Below, one piece after another: positions 45,324 through 54,685 of a stretch of 64,000 bases of DNA. The DNA comes from Ignavibacteria bacterium. GTDB lineage: Bacteria; Bacteroidota; Ignavibacteria; Kapaibacteriales; Kapaibacteriaceae. Position 1 is the stretch's first letter; each line of letters starts with the position of its first letter. The stretch is from assembly GCA_013204605.1 (NCBI GenBank), contig JABMNI010000076.1, positions 18,886-82,885 of the forward strand, read 5' to 3'. The notes beneath the pieces were generated by a model. The model was not told the origin of the DNA. It made no database searches and saw only the letters and a program-made list of their open reading frames with translations. The position numbers were made by a program, and so were the translations under genes.

Positions 45324-45626
45324 ATGAGTACTTACATAGTAAATCCGGTTGTTGTCCGCATGGAAGAATCTGCAAAAGGTTCTATTTACAAATCCATAGT
45401 TGCTATGGGCCAAAGGTCACGTCAGATTAATGACCAAATCAAAAATCAGATTAGCGAGCGGCTCGCCGATGTGATTATCGACACCGAAGAAATCGAAGGT
45501 CCCAACGCCGATCAGATTGCAATCAGCAAGGAATTCGACTTGGTTGCAAAGCCTACGTTTATCGCCATGAAGGAGATGACCGGCGGCCACATAACAGTTC
45601 GGCTTGAAGAATACGAGTCAGAGTAA
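45324..45626 (+). CDS. rpoZ: RNA polymerase omega subunit
   Basis: 100 residues. KGSIYKSIVAMGQRSRQIND is the omega/Rpb6 core that binds beta-prime. The rest is charged. The order rpoZ then coaBC is widespread in bacteria. The ATG at 45324 fits the promoter; the longer frame (45285) starts inside it. A terminator follows before coaBC. Confidence 0.85.
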   Translation: MSTYIVNPVVVRMEESAKGSIYKSIVAMGQRSRQINDQIKNQISERLADVIIDTEEIEGPNADQIAISKEFDLVAKPTFIAMKEMTGGHITVRLEEYESE

Positions 45627-45651
45627 CTCACGGAATCTACATCGAAAGTTT

Positions 45652-45684
45652 GAGCCGTCCGGTTAACCGCGATGGCTCTTTTTG
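45652..45684 (+). terminator. Intrinsic terminator between rpoZ and coaBC
   Basis: GAGCC pairs with GGCTC, with an inner GGTT/AACC stem and a small internal loop, followed by TTTTT. The upstream in-frame TTG (45682) of coaBC lies in this T-run, which supports the ATG at 45700. Confidence 0.65.
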
Positions 45685-45699
45685 TCTACTCCAAAAACA

Positions 45700-46953
45700 A
45701 TGAATATAATTCTCGGCATAACAGGCAGCGTGTCTGCTTACAAGACTCCGTGGTTGGTGCGTGATTTACAACGCGCCGGACACAGTGTGCGAGTAGTTAT
45801 GTCGGAATCGGCAACGAACTTCGTAACTCCCCTAGCGCTCCAAACTGTCTCAAAGCACATTGTTGTTACCAATCCGTTTAGCGCTGAAGTGCAAGAGGGT
45901 GGATCGTGGCATGTGCACTGGGCCGAATGGGCGGACGCATTGCTGGTTGTGCCGTGCTCTGCAGCATCATTAGGACGCATTTGCCACGGTATTCCCGATA
46001 ACGCAGTGTTGTTAGTTGCCGCATCAATGCCTCCCGAGAAGATTGTAATCTCTCCGGCCATGGATTCCGATATGTGGCAACAGGCTTCTACTCAGCGCAA
46101 CGTGGAGCAGTTAAAAACAGATGGTTATACGGTGATCGATCCGGAATCTGGTAACCTTGCAAGCGGCCTTGAAGGTACGGGTCGTCTGCCAGAGCTTAAC
46201 GTAATTGTTCAAATCGTGCACGACCATTTCAACAATGATAGCCACGGAAATCAAACTGAATTAGCAGATGTAACCGGCGGGCAACTGGCTGGTAAACACT
46301 GTGTGGTTACAGCCGGACCAACCGTTGAACCGATTGATGCTGTGCGATCGATTATAAATCACTCCACTGGAAAAATGGGTTACGCCATTGCCGAGGCACT
46401 GCGAGAAGCCGGAGCATTGGTAACATTAATATCAGGTCCGGTTTCTATTCCTGCTCCCGTTGGCGTTACGGTTGTGCATGTGCAAACAGCGCACGAAATG
46501 CTGATACAGGTAATGCAATATTCGTACGCCAGTGTGATTATTATGGCAGCCGCTGTGGCAGATTTTACTCCCGTTAGTCCCGTAATAAATAAGATTAAGA
46601 AGGACCAACTACAGGATGGAAAAATGACGTTGGGATTAAAACCAACAATTGATATCCTGCAAACCCTTGGTGAGCAGAAACAACCTCATCAGGTTATTGT
46701 AGGTTTTGCACTCGAGACTGAGAATGTTGTGAGCAACGGAATTGCAAAACTCAACAAGAAAAATGTCGATATGATTGTGGCAAACGAACAGGGCGAGAAC
46801 ACTGGTCTTGGTTCGACTACAAATCAGATTACGATTCTTACAAAAGGCAAGGCGCCAGTTTCGGTGCCACTTATGGAAAAGCGCGCTTGTGCAGCGGTTC
46901 TTGTGCAGCACATTCAGCGGCTACTTGAAATGAAAGCAGAGGATACGAAGTAA
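45700..46953 (+). CDS. coaBC: Bifunctional phosphopantothenoylcysteine decarboxylase / phosphopantothenate-cysteine ligase
   Basis: 417 residues. N-terminal CoaC: ILGITGSVSAYKTPWLVRDL, WHVHWAEWADALLVVPCSAAS, with the FMN-site residues. C-terminal CoaB: TAGPTVEPIDAVRSIINHSTGKMGYAIAEA, then IIMAAAVADFTP and a substrate-site KIKK. It makes phosphopantetheine from phosphopantothenate and cysteine. TAA is followed at once by the ATG of the ABC-F gene, so these are coupled. panB is 7 kb upstream, in the same pathway. Confidence 0.95.
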   Translation: MNIILGITGSVSAYKTPWLVRDLQRAGHSVRVVMSESATNFVTPLALQTVSKHIVVTNPFSAEVQEGGSWHVHWAEWADALLVVPCSAASLGRICHGIPDNAVLLVAASMPPEKIVISPAMDSDMWQQASTQRNVEQLKTDGYTVIDPESGNLASGLEGTGRLPELNVIVQIVHDHFNNDSHGNQTELADVTGGQLAGKHCVVTAGPTVEPIDAVRSIINHSTGKMGYAIAEALREAGALVTLISGPVSIPAPVGVTVVHVQTAHEMLIQVMQYSYASVIIMAAAVADFTPVSPVINKIKKDQLQDGKMTLGLKPTIDILQTLGEQKQPHQVIVGFALETENVVSNGIAKLNKKNVDMIVANEQGENTGLGSTTNQITILTKGKAPVSVPLMEKRACAAVLVQHIQRLLEMKAEDTK

Positions 46954-48897
46954 ATGTTATCGCTAAATGGAGTGACCGTAGACCTCGGCACAAAGGTTTT
47001 GTTTTCGAACGCATCGTTTTTAATTCAGCGCGGCGATCGGATTGGTCTTGTTGGACGCAATGGCGCCGGAAAATCTACGCTGCTTAATATCATTATGGGC
47101 TATAGGCAGCCGTCGGGTGGCTCGGTTTCAAAGGAAAAGGGGCTAAGTGTTGGCTTGTTAAGTCAGGACCTTACGCTCGACCTGTCACTATCACTTGTTG
47201 AAACGGCCGAACAAGCCTTCGAAGAAGTGTTGCTGTTAGAAGAGCGTATGGAGTTGCTGCAAACCGAGCTCGAAACACGGACCGACTATGAGTCTGACGA
47301 GTACATGCACCTCGTACAAGAAAATGTAGACGCCCACGAAAAGTTCGAACACCTGGGCGGCCTTACCATGCATGCCGATGTTGATCGCATCCTCCAGGGT
47401 CTGGGCTTCTTCCAGAGCGAATTCGGAAAGCCCCTTACCCAGTTTAGCGGTGGCTGGCAAATGCGTGCCGAGCTTGCAAAGCTGTTGCTGCGCAGGCCGG
47501 ACATCTTGCTGTTGGATGAGCCTACAAACCACTTGGACATAGAATCTGTGCGGTGGTTGGAGGATTTCTTGAAAAGTTATGAAGGGGGCATTGTGCTTGT
47601 ATCGCATGATAGAACCTTTCTTGATAACGTTACAAATAGGACGGTGGAGATTACCGCAAGTAAGGTTTACGACGAGCCGGTAAATTATTCGCGCTACGAA
47701 GAACTCAGATCCGAGCGACTTGAAACGCAGAAGGCTGCGGCTGCAAATCAGCAACGCGAACGTGAACGTGTTCAGAAATTTGTTGACAGATTTCGGTACA
47801 CGGCCTCGTTGGCCTCGCGCGTGCAGTCACGTATCAAGAGTCTGCAACGCATGGAAGAAGTTGAAGTTGATGAAGCAGATGGCAGAGGAATGACGTTTAA
47901 ATTTCAACCTGCTCCGCGGTCGGGCCGAGTTGCCGTGGACTGTCATCAGGTTCACAAACGCTACGACGAAAAACACGTACTGCGCGGAGTTGATTTAGTG
48001 TTGGAACGTGGTGACAAAGTAGCATTCTTAGGGAAGAACGGCGAAGGCAAGACCACGCTGTCTAAAATTATTGGTGGACTTGAAACCGTTACAGAAGGCA
48101 CCGTAACGTTGGGTCACAACGTTACACTCGGTTATTATGCGCAGCATCAGGCTGAAATGCTTGGCGGACAAAACACGGTTTACGAAGTGATAGAAAAAGC
48201 AGCACCGGCTGAAATGCGCTCGCGCGTTAGAGCCTTGTTAGGAGCCTTTCTGTTTAGTGGAGATGACGTCAATAAAAAAGTGGCGGTCCTTTCCGGTGGA
48301 GAGAAATCGAGACTTGCCCTTGCTAGATTATTATTGCAACCTGTTAACCTTTTGATATTGGACGAGCCTACCAATCACTTGGATATGCTCTCGAAAGAAG
48401 TGTTAAAGCAAGCCTTGCTTGAATACGATGGAACCATGATTGTGGTAAGTCACGACCGTGATTTCCTTGATGCACTTACGAGCAAAGTAATTCACTTTGA
48501 GCGTGGCGTGCTTGTGGAATACATAGGTGATGTGGATGACTACCTGAACGAGCGCGATGCCATTGCCGAGAAAATCCGACGTCAACAAGCACCTATGCGT
48601 CCAGAGGTAGTTGCGGCTCCCGTAGTAAAAGCCCCCAAGCCCGTTACCAAAAACGGCAGCAAGGATCCGGCAACAAAAACACTTCAAAAACAAATCAACG
48701 AAATCGAAGGCAAGATTACCAAGGCCGAAGAAGTGGTTAGAAAACTTGAATCGCAGGTTGGCGATCCGGAACTGTACAAGGATGCCAAACGCCAGAAAAG
48801 TTTGCTTGCCGAATACGAAACTGCAAACAAGAACGTGACTGCACTGATGTTAGAGTGGACGAAGTGTAATGAACAACTTGAAGGAGTAATGGAATGA
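46954..48897 (+). CDS. ABC-F family ATPase (Uup/YheS-type)
   Basis: 647 residues. Two ABC domains: Walker A GRNGAGKST and GKNGEGKTT, signature LTQFSGGWQMRAELAK and VLSGGEKSRLALARLLL, Walker B with DEPTNHLD in both. A linker with KFVDRFRYTASLASRVQSR joins them. The C-terminal 90 residues are a lysine-rich coiled coil (KTLQKQINEIEGKI). No membrane segment. ABC-F proteins act on the ribosome. Its TGA overlaps the SIMPL gene. Confidence 0.93.
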   Translation: MLSLNGVTVDLGTKVLFSNASFLIQRGDRIGLVGRNGAGKSTLLNIIMGYRQPSGGSVSKEKGLSVGLLSQDLTLDLSLSLVETAEQAFEEVLLLEERMELLQTELETRTDYESDEYMHLVQENVDAHEKFEHLGGLTMHADVDRILQGLGFFQSEFGKPLTQFSGGWQMRAELAKLLLRRPDILLLDEPTNHLDIESVRWLEDFLKSYEGGIVLVSHDRTFLDNVTNRTVEITASKVYDEPVNYSRYEELRSERLETQKAAAANQQRERERVQKFVDRFRYTASLASRVQSRIKSLQRMEEVEVDEADGRGMTFKFQPAPRSGRVAVDCHQVHKRYDEKHVLRGVDLVLERGDKVAFLGKNGEGKTTLSKIIGGLETVTEGTVTLGHNVTLGYYAQHQAEMLGGQNTVYEVIEKAAPAEMRSRVRALLGAFLFSGDDVNKKVAVLSGGEKSRLALARLLLQPVNLLILDEPTNHLDMLSKEVLKQALLEYDGTMIVVSHDRDFLDALTSKVIHFERGVLVEYIGDVDDYLNERDAIAEKIRRQQAPMRPEVVAAPVVKAPKPVTKNGSKDPATKTLQKQINEIEGKITKAEEVVRKLESQVGDPELYKDAKRQKSLLAEYETANKNVTALMLEWTKCNEQLEGVME

Positions 48898-49607
48898 TGA
48901 AGTATCTGATGGTATTGTCTGTGATATTGGTTTCGACGATTACCACAACAGCGCAGGATTTTCGTGATAAAAGAGTGGTTGTTGTGGAAGGTGTAGCCGA
49001 AGCAATTATAGAGCCAGATGAAGCCGTTGTGAGTTTAGGCGTTGTGACAGAAGGAAAGGATGTGCACGAAGTAAAGGCTGAAAATATTGCTGGGGTGCAA
49101 CAGTTGATCGGTACATTAACTAGACGTGGCATCCTAATGAAAGACATAAAAACCAGCACTCTTAAACTTGAGCCAGTTTACGATTACAAAGAGAATCGCA
49201 ACCGCAAGTTTGTCAAATACATAATGCGGAATGTTATAACCGTTAAAATTCGAAAGTTGGAATCACTTAATGACATAATTTCTATGTCTGCAGATAACGG
49301 AAGCAACGTGATTGAGAGTATCAGATTCGTAGTATCAAATCGAGAAGCCATTCTAGATTCACTGAGAATTGAGGCCGCAAAATCTGCGAAAATTAAAGCG
49401 GATCATCTAGCAGCGGCAGTTGGAGCAAAACTGGGCAATCCACTTAATATTTCGGAAAACGGTAATGGGGTTCAGTTCAACGGAGCAGAATACGGTTGGT
49501 CTCAAGGCGGGATTGTCAATACAAGGATGAAGGAAGATGGTCCAATGGTGAGTGCTGGTAGTATTCAGTTGAAATCCACCGTTAACGCCACCTTTGAATT
49601 AGAATAG
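48894..49607 (+). CDS. SIMPL-domain (DUF541) periplasmic protein
   Basis: 237 residues. Signal peptide (KYLMVLSVILVSTITTTA), then VVVEGVAEAIIEPDEAVVSLGV and the VMRNVITVKIRKLESLNDII-like segment typical of SIMPL. Family members occur in outer-membrane and stress proteins; the exact role is unknown. It overlaps the ABC-F gene by ATGA and is followed after 14 nt by a glycosyltransferase. Confidence 0.85.
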   Translation: MMKYLMVLSVILVSTITTTAQDFRDKRVVVVEGVAEAIIEPDEAVVSLGVVTEGKDVHEVKAENIAGVQQLIGTLTRRGILMKDIKTSTLKLEPVYDYKENRNRKFVKYIMRNVITVKIRKLESLNDIISMSADNGSNVIESIRFVVSNREAILDSLRIEAAKSAKIKADHLAAAVGAKLGNPLNISENGNGVQFNGAEYGWSQGGIVNTRMKEDGPMVSAGSIQLKSTVNATFELE

Positions 49608-49621
49608 GATTTGCAGAACAC

Positions 49622-50380
49622 TTGCTAAACGGAAAAAAAATAGTAGTAGTGCTGCCGGCGTATAACGCCGCGAAGACGCTGGAAATGACGTATCGGGAGA
49701 TACCGTTTTCGGTTGTGGATGAGGTGGTGCTGGTGGATGATTTTTCGACTGATGAAACAACGGCCTTGGCTCAGCAACTTGGTATTAAGCATGTTGTAAC
49801 GCACCAACGGAACTTGGGTTATGGTGGCAATCAAAAGTCGTGCTATGCAAAGGCGCTGGAGCTTGGTGCCGACATTGTAGTAATGCTCCACCCCGACTAT
49901 CAATACACGCCTACGTTGATTCCCGTGATGAGTCACATAATTGCGTACGACCTTTTTCCCGTTGTGCTTGCTTCGAGAATTTTAGGCAACGGAGCGCGCA
50001 AGGGCGGCATGCCGTTGTACAAGTACATCGCCAATCGAGTGCTGACCCTGGTCCAGAATATCTTGGTAAAGCAAAAACTTTCGGAGTATCATACCGGGTA
50101 TCGGGCTTTTTCACGCGAGGTGTTGGAACGAGTGAACCTCCGTGCAAACTCCAATGACTTTGTGTTTGATAATCAAATGCTTTCGCAAATTATTATGGCG
50201 GACTTTTCAATTGCCGAGGTGACGTGCCCGACAAAATATTTTGCCGAAGCCTCATCGATCAATTTTAAACGCAGCAGTATTTATGGTCTGGGCGTTCTAC
50301 TAACTAGCATTAAACACTGGCTTCACCGCATGGGTGTTGCCAAATTTGAAATGTATAACCAACAAACAATTTCGAGGTAA
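49622..50380 (+). CDS. Glycosyltransferase family 2, dolichol-phosphate-mannose-synthase-like
   Basis: 252 residues, TTG start after AGGA. IVVVLPAYNAAKTLEMTYRE and VDEVVLVDDFSTDETT are the GT2 donor-binding blocks; VVMLHPDYQYTP carries the metal-binding D-x-D-like site; HTGYRAFSRE is the acceptor loop. It probably transfers a sugar to a lipid carrier. No C-terminal membrane domain beyond the last hydrophobic stretch. The TPR gene follows closely. Confidence 0.88.
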   Translation: MLNGKKIVVVLPAYNAAKTLEMTYREIPFSVVDEVVLVDDFSTDETTALAQQLGIKHVVTHQRNLGYGGNQKSCYAKALELGADIVVMLHPDYQYTPTLIPVMSHIIAYDLFPVVLASRILGNGARKGGMPLYKYIANRVLTLVQNILVKQKLSEYHTGYRAFSREVLERVNLRANSNDFVFDNQMLSQIIMADFSIAEVTCPTKYFAEASSINFKRSSIYGLGVLLTSIKHWLHRMGVAKFEMYNQQTISR

Positions 50381-50386
50381 GAAAAT

Positions 50387-51616
50387 ATGCGTAGCGTAGC
50401 ATTATTGTTTCTATTTGTGTTGAGCATTGCAGGCGTTTCGGCGCAACAACCTTCTGAGTATCTGCAACGTGGAAACGATGCGTATCAGAAGCAGGATTTT
50501 CAACGCGCCATCGAGCAGTACACACTGGCAATATCGGGCGCTCCAAATATGCATGAGGCGTATTTCAATCGGGGTCTGTGCAATTTGGAAATGGATAGTT
50601 CAATGAAGGCATTGCGTGATTTTGATAGCGTTGCCAAAATCAAACCAGATTTTTACGAGGTGTACCGCACACGCGGCTACGTGTATATGCGAATTCGTCA
50701 GCTGGATAAAGCCCTGCTCGATATGAACAAATACATCGCGCACCAGCCAAAAGAAATTGACACGTACATCAACCGCGGTCACGTTAAAAGTGAGCTTGGC
50801 GATCCTGATGGTGCAATTCTAGATTTCGATAAAGCAATTTCGCTCGATTCTGCCAACGCTGATTCGTATTTGGCGCGCGGTGTAGTTCGTGCAAAAAAAG
50901 GTGATGAGGAAGGGGCTTACCCAGACTTTAAAAAGGCCGCCGAATTGCGTCCGAACGATGTTGTGATGCTCGTAAACCTCGGTCAAGCCTCCCTTTCCGC
51001 CGGTTACCCTGAAGAGGCCGGAATTGCTTGGCGCAAGTATCTAAAGCTTGAGCAAGGAACGGAACGCTCAGGGCAGATTAAGCAGGCCTTGATTGAAATG
51101 AGTTTGGACAGTGCATCGGCGATTGAAAAAGTGTATACCGATTCTGCAAAGACCGTGAGTATTCGGTTGCCGGGTACGTGGCATGACGTCCGCCAGGACG
51201 ATGGCGAAGTGTTCAACTATTTCATTTCGAAAGACACATTGCAAGACACACGTGCGGTGTACGCAATTGGCGTAGCCGTGCACATGATGCGCAACGTGAA
51301 GAGTCAAATGGAAGTAGCATCAACCAAGCCCAAAGACCTAGTTGAGTACTGGACCAAACAAACCGACGAGACAACTTCGCAATATGATATGCACAAAGTA
51401 CTCGCCACCGAGCCCCTTACACTGGGCAAATGGGTTGGCCAAATGCGCACCATCGAGCTTCGCATCCGCCCGGACTACTTTGTATCAAAGCTATATCAAG
51501 CCATCCTTGCAAAAGACAACCAGCTACTCTGGATAACCGCCGAGTGTCCGGAGCCGCTCTGGAACGCCTACAACAGTCGTTTCCGCAAATCCATCCAACT
51601 AGCCAAGCTTCCGTAA
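50387..51616 (+). CDS. Exported TPR protein with C-terminal PsbP-like domain
   Basis: 409 residues with signal peptide (RSVALLFLFVLSIAGVSA). Six TPR units run from about 22 to 225 (YLQRGNDAYQKQDFQRAIEQ, YINRGHVKSELGDPDGAILD). A C-terminal module (VSIRLPGTWHDVRQDD to the end) resembles the PsbP-like domains of two neighbouring lipoproteins. Probably a periplasmic scaffold. dcd starts 8 nt after its stop. Confidence 0.75.
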   Translation: MRSVALLFLFVLSIAGVSAQQPSEYLQRGNDAYQKQDFQRAIEQYTLAISGAPNMHEAYFNRGLCNLEMDSSMKALRDFDSVAKIKPDFYEVYRTRGYVYMRIRQLDKALLDMNKYIAHQPKEIDTYINRGHVKSELGDPDGAILDFDKAISLDSANADSYLARGVVRAKKGDEEGAYPDFKKAAELRPNDVVMLVNLGQASLSAGYPEEAGIAWRKYLKLEQGTERSGQIKQALIEMSLDSASAIEKVYTDSAKTVSIRLPGTWHDVRQDDGEVFNYFISKDTLQDTRAVYAIGVAVHMMRNVKSQMEVASTKPKDLVEYWTKQTDETTSQYDMHKVLATEPLTLGKWVGQMRTIELRIRPDYFVSKLYQAILAKDNQLLWITAECPEPLWNAYNSRFRKSIQLAKLP

Positions 51617-51624
51617 TTTGCCCT

Positions 51625-52176
51625 ATGATCTTATCTGACCAAGAAATTCTTGATAGTATTAAAAACGGTTCGATTGTTATTGAACCGTTCATGCCATCGT
51701 GTCTAGGCTCGAATTCGTACGACGTCCATCTGAGCGCCACGCTTGCCACGTACAACGATCCCGTGCTCGATTCTAAAAAACACAATCAGATTACTCAGTT
51801 TCAAATTCCTGAAACGGGCTTTGTGTTGCAACCGAATGAATTGTATTTGGGGGTGACCGAAGAGTATACCGAAACGCATGCGCACGTTCCTTTTCTTGAA
51901 GGCAAGAGTAGCGTGGGTAGGTTGGGAATTGATATTCACGCCACCGCTGGAAAAGGTGATGTTGGGTTTTGTAATTATTGGACGCTGGAGATTAGCGTAA
52001 AACTTCCGGTTAGGGTGTATGCTGGAATGCCCATCGGACAGCTCATTTACTTTATGGTAAACGGGGTTGTAATAAACCCGTACAACAAAAAGCAATCGGC
52101 TAAATACAATGATCGCACACCGGTTCCTGTTGAATCTATGATGTGGCGGAACTTTCCCAAAGAAGAAACCGCATGA
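51625..52176 (+). CDS. dcd: dCTP deaminase
   Basis: 183 residues. PSCLGSNSYDVHLSATLA is the substrate loop, and LEGKSSVGRLGIDIHATAGKG plus GFCNYWTLEISVKL the trimer and active-site core of Dcd/dUTPase-fold enzymes. It makes dUTP from dCTP. The upstream open frame (from 51430) is an artefact running through the TPR gene. ATGA overlaps the next gene. Confidence 0.9.
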   Translation: MILSDQEILDSIKNGSIVIEPFMPSCLGSNSYDVHLSATLATYNDPVLDSKKHNQITQFQIPETGFVLQPNELYLGVTEEYTETHAHVPFLEGKSSVGRLGIDIHATAGKGDVGFCNYWTLEISVKLPVRVYAGMPIGQLIYFMVNGVVINPYNKKQSAKYNDRTPVPVESMMWRNFPKEETA

Positions 52177-52826
52177 TTTTACCTTCAAAATATTTTGTCG
52201 GATTTGCATCGGGATTAAAACTCAAACTAGTGCTGGCTGGTTGCATAACATGTGTAGCGTTTATGCTTACAGCCTGTGTTGAAGATGCATACGATGGAAC
52301 TTCGAACTATGATGTGCAGGAGGTTTTGGATTGGCGGCTTGACAAGGACGAAGCATTTAAGGACGCAACACAAAGCCCCCTACCGGAGGGACTTATTGAG
52401 CGGTTTATGGGACTAAATTATTACGAGCCCGATGAGGATTTTGCTGCAGAGGCAACGTTAGAGCGCAACGCCGAACCCGACACGATTACCATTCGAACTA
52501 CCACCGATGAGCTGCGTAGGGCGGAAGTTGTAGGCAACTTGAAGTTCGAAATGAACGGCCTGAAGTTATCGCTCGTTGCGTATTCATTTGTGGGTGGCAA
52601 CAGAGACGAGTTGTTTGTTCCGTTCAAGGATGGGACAAATGGAAATACCACGTATGGTGGTGGACGCTACTTGAGCATTCCCGTAGCGAGTAACGATGGT
52701 GAATACGTGGTGGATTTCAACATGGCGTATAGTCCGTACTGCGCATATAACAAAGCCTTCAGTTGCCCACTGGTTCCATCTGCTAACATTTTAAAAGTCG
52801 ACGTTGAAGCTGGTGAGAAAAAATGA
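52173..52826 (+). CDS. DUF1684-type lipoprotein
   Basis: 217 residues. Leader then lipobox LTAC. The body has DWRLDKDEAFKDATQSPLPE, FMGLNYYEPDEDF, GGGRYLSIPV and a closing YSPYCAYNKAFSCPLVPSAN, which is the DUF1684 signature (YNPYCAYN ... CPxPPxEN). Function of the family is unknown. Start at 52173 overlaps dcd as ATGA. Confidence 0.8.
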   Translation: MILPSKYFVGFASGLKLKLVLAGCITCVAFMLTACVEDAYDGTSNYDVQEVLDWRLDKDEAFKDATQSPLPEGLIERFMGLNYYEPDEDFAAEATLERNAEPDTITIRTTTDELRRAEVVGNLKFEMNGLKLSLVAYSFVGGNRDELFVPFKDGTNGNTTYGGGRYLSIPVASNDGEYVVDFNMAYSPYCAYNKAFSCPLVPSANILKVDVEAGEKK

Positions 52827-53458
52827 GAATGATTTTTTCGATTAAGATTTGGGTTACATTCTCTCTACTTGTTGTGGTTGTATTTTTTCCCGGATGTCTG
52901 TTTGTAAAAGCGCCCGAAAAAAAGGTGGACATTCAGAACCAAGCGTTGAGTCCGCAACCCGAAATTGAAATGAGCGACGAATTAGTGCGCACTCGGGCCG
53001 GCGACATGATTGCATTGCTGCCTAAGAACTGGGTATTCCTAGATACAAAAAGCGAAACCAGCTCCGACATTTTTGCAGTTGCCGTTAACATGGATTACAC
53101 AATGTCTGCAGTTTTTTCATCCGTACCCGATGCCGAATCGCATCGTGAGCAGTTAGAAAAAGAGGGATTGCTGGGTCTGGCGCGCGTGTCGTTTCAAAAA
53201 CATCTCCGCAAAACTGGCGGCCACGCCACCCTGATTGGCACCTACCAAATTGCCGAACTCGGCGTTCGCAGATTTGGTTTGTACGATTTTTCCAGCGCCG
53301 TTGGCGGAGTACGATCGCGCTGCGCGGTGTTCACCTCGTCAACCGGAAACCATTACCAGTTTGCCTTGGTTCCACTTGCCGTGAATGGCAATCCGGCCCC
53401 GTCGGACGTGGAACAACAATCAACGTTCCGCTCCATCTTGGCCACTATACAATACTAA
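52823..53458 (+). CDS. Small lipoprotein with PsbP-like domain
   Basis: 211 residues. Leader with PGCLF lipobox. Residues about 60-210 form a single PsbP-like module (MIALLPKNWVFLDTKSE, GLYDFSSAVGGVRSR) close in pattern to those at 39754-40776 and 50387-51616. It overlaps the DUF1684 gene by ATGA. Confidence 0.6.
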   Translation: MRMIFSIKIWVTFSLLVVVVFFPGCLFVKAPEKKVDIQNQALSPQPEIEMSDELVRTRAGDMIALLPKNWVFLDTKSETSSDIFAVAVNMDYTMSAVFSSVPDAESHREQLEKEGLLGLARVSFQKHLRKTGGHATLIGTYQIAELGVRRFGLYDFSSAVGGVRSRCAVFTSSTGNHYQFALVPLAVNGNPAPSDVEQQSTFRSILATIQY

Positions 53459-53459
53459 C

Positions 53460-53870
53460 GTGCAAATCGGACCCGATACTACCTCCGTTCTTGAGTACCT
53501 AGATTCCTCCGTTGAAGGGGGCTTACGAAAACGCAACGATATTGGAGTGCTACTTGAACTAGGTGCGCAAAACAGTTTAGGTGATACATTTAATTCCATT
53601 GTAACCACCGGGACGGGTCTGTGGAAGGTGTATGGAATTCTCAAGCGTCTAAAGCCCGGAGCCGAAGGCTACTCAACAATTGAAATCGAGTTTGGCAATT
53701 TGTTAAATGAAATTCGCGAGCTACTTGCAGAAGTTATAAATGATTCTGAAGATGAGATTGTGCAACGTTATGATGATATTTACTTTGGAATGACCCAAGG
53801 CGTAATCCGCAACCTCGTGGATTTGGCGCACGACCTAGCCGCCATAAAAAATCTGCAACGCAACGACTAA
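53460..53870 (+). CDS. Small helical protein, unknown function
   Basis: 136 residues, GTG start directly after the previous stop. Mostly helical and acidic (LLNEIRELLAEVINDSEDEIVQ, VIRNLVDLAHDLAAIKN). No signal peptide. The chain of tight genes suggests cotranscription with its neighbours. An upstream open start (53385) runs through the lipoprotein gene and is rejected. Confidence 0.6.
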   Translation: MQIGPDTTSVLEYLDSSVEGGLRKRNDIGVLLELGAQNSLGDTFNSIVTTGTGLWKVYGILKRLKPGAEGYSTIEIEFGNLLNEIRELLAEVINDSEDEIVQRYDDIYFGMTQGVIRNLVDLAHDLAAIKNLQRND

Positions 53871-53875
53871 TCATC

Positions 53876-54685
53876 ATGAAGTATCTCAACATCGAAGTAG
53901 TGTTGGGAATTATTTCCGCCTCCGTATTAGCTACACACACCTTACATGTCACTCTGCCGTGGAGCTGGTACGTGGTAGTGCCACTGGTAACGTGGGCAGT
54001 GTACACGTTGGATCGAATTCTAGACGTTCGGCGCGACGCTGAAAACTTGCAGTCGGACCGTCACGAATTCCACAGACGCCACCTCAAGGTTCTGGTAAGC
54101 TTCATATCCGTTTCCTTACTAACGGCCGCAACCGTTGCAATAATGGAGTTCCCTCTTTCCTATTGGATAATGGGTGCGTTTTTAGGTGCGCTGACCTGTG
54201 TTCACTACCTATTACACTCTGCAAGATTTCCGATGGTGGGTCTGCTCAAGGATTGTAATGTGGCGCTAACCTTCTCATTATCTGCATGGTCGATTCCACT
54301 GTTACTCAGTGTTCACAATTACACAACTGCGTTCGGGGCAGTGTTTGTAATTACTTCAAGTTCTATTATCATTTTGATCGACGTAATCCTACTGAGCTTG
54401 CTGGAGTTCGACCTAGATACGCAGCGTGGAACCAGCTCGATTGCTGTGACTTTTGGACGCGCCAACAGTAAGAAATATATCTACATTTTGTGCATTGGCG
54501 CACTCACTTCTGCAATACTCTCTCACTCACTCTTCAATGTTGATTGGCAGGTCGAAGCAGTGTTGCTTGCAATGACCCTCTACTATTTTGGCATGACATA
54601 TGTGAAATTCAAATCGGACACCTTTGCACGGTTTGCATACGAGTTTGGATTACTCATCCCTCTTCTTCTGCTTTTGTTTGTTTGA
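53876..54685 (+). CDS. UbiA-like polytopic membrane protein
   Basis: 269 residues, about eight membrane helices. WAVYTLDRILDVRRDAENLQSD resembles the Asp-rich prenyl-diphosphate motif of UbiA enzymes (NDxxDxxxD) and a second acidic loop (LLEFDLDTQRGTSSIAVTFG) matches the later DxxxD region. Substrate unknown. Convergent with the sigma-factor gene, overlapping its 3' end by 36 nt. Confidence 0.65.
   Translation: MKYLNIEVVLGIISASVLATHTLHVTLPWSWYVVVPLVTWAVYTLDRILDVRRDAENLQSDRHEFHRRHLKVLVSFISVSLLTAATVAIMEFPLSYWIMGAFLGALTCVHYLLHSARFPMVGLLKDCNVALTFSLSAWSIPLLLSVHNYTTAFGAVFVITSSSIIILIDVILLSLLEFDLDTQRGTSSIAVTFGRANSKKYIYILCIGALTSAILSHSLFNVDWQVEAVLLAMTLYYFGMTYVKFKSDTFARFAYEFGLLIPLLLLLFV

Noticed and set aside
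51430..51624. N-terminal extension of dcd
   Set aside because: It overlaps the TPR gene in another frame; Dcd proteins begin at the internal ATG.
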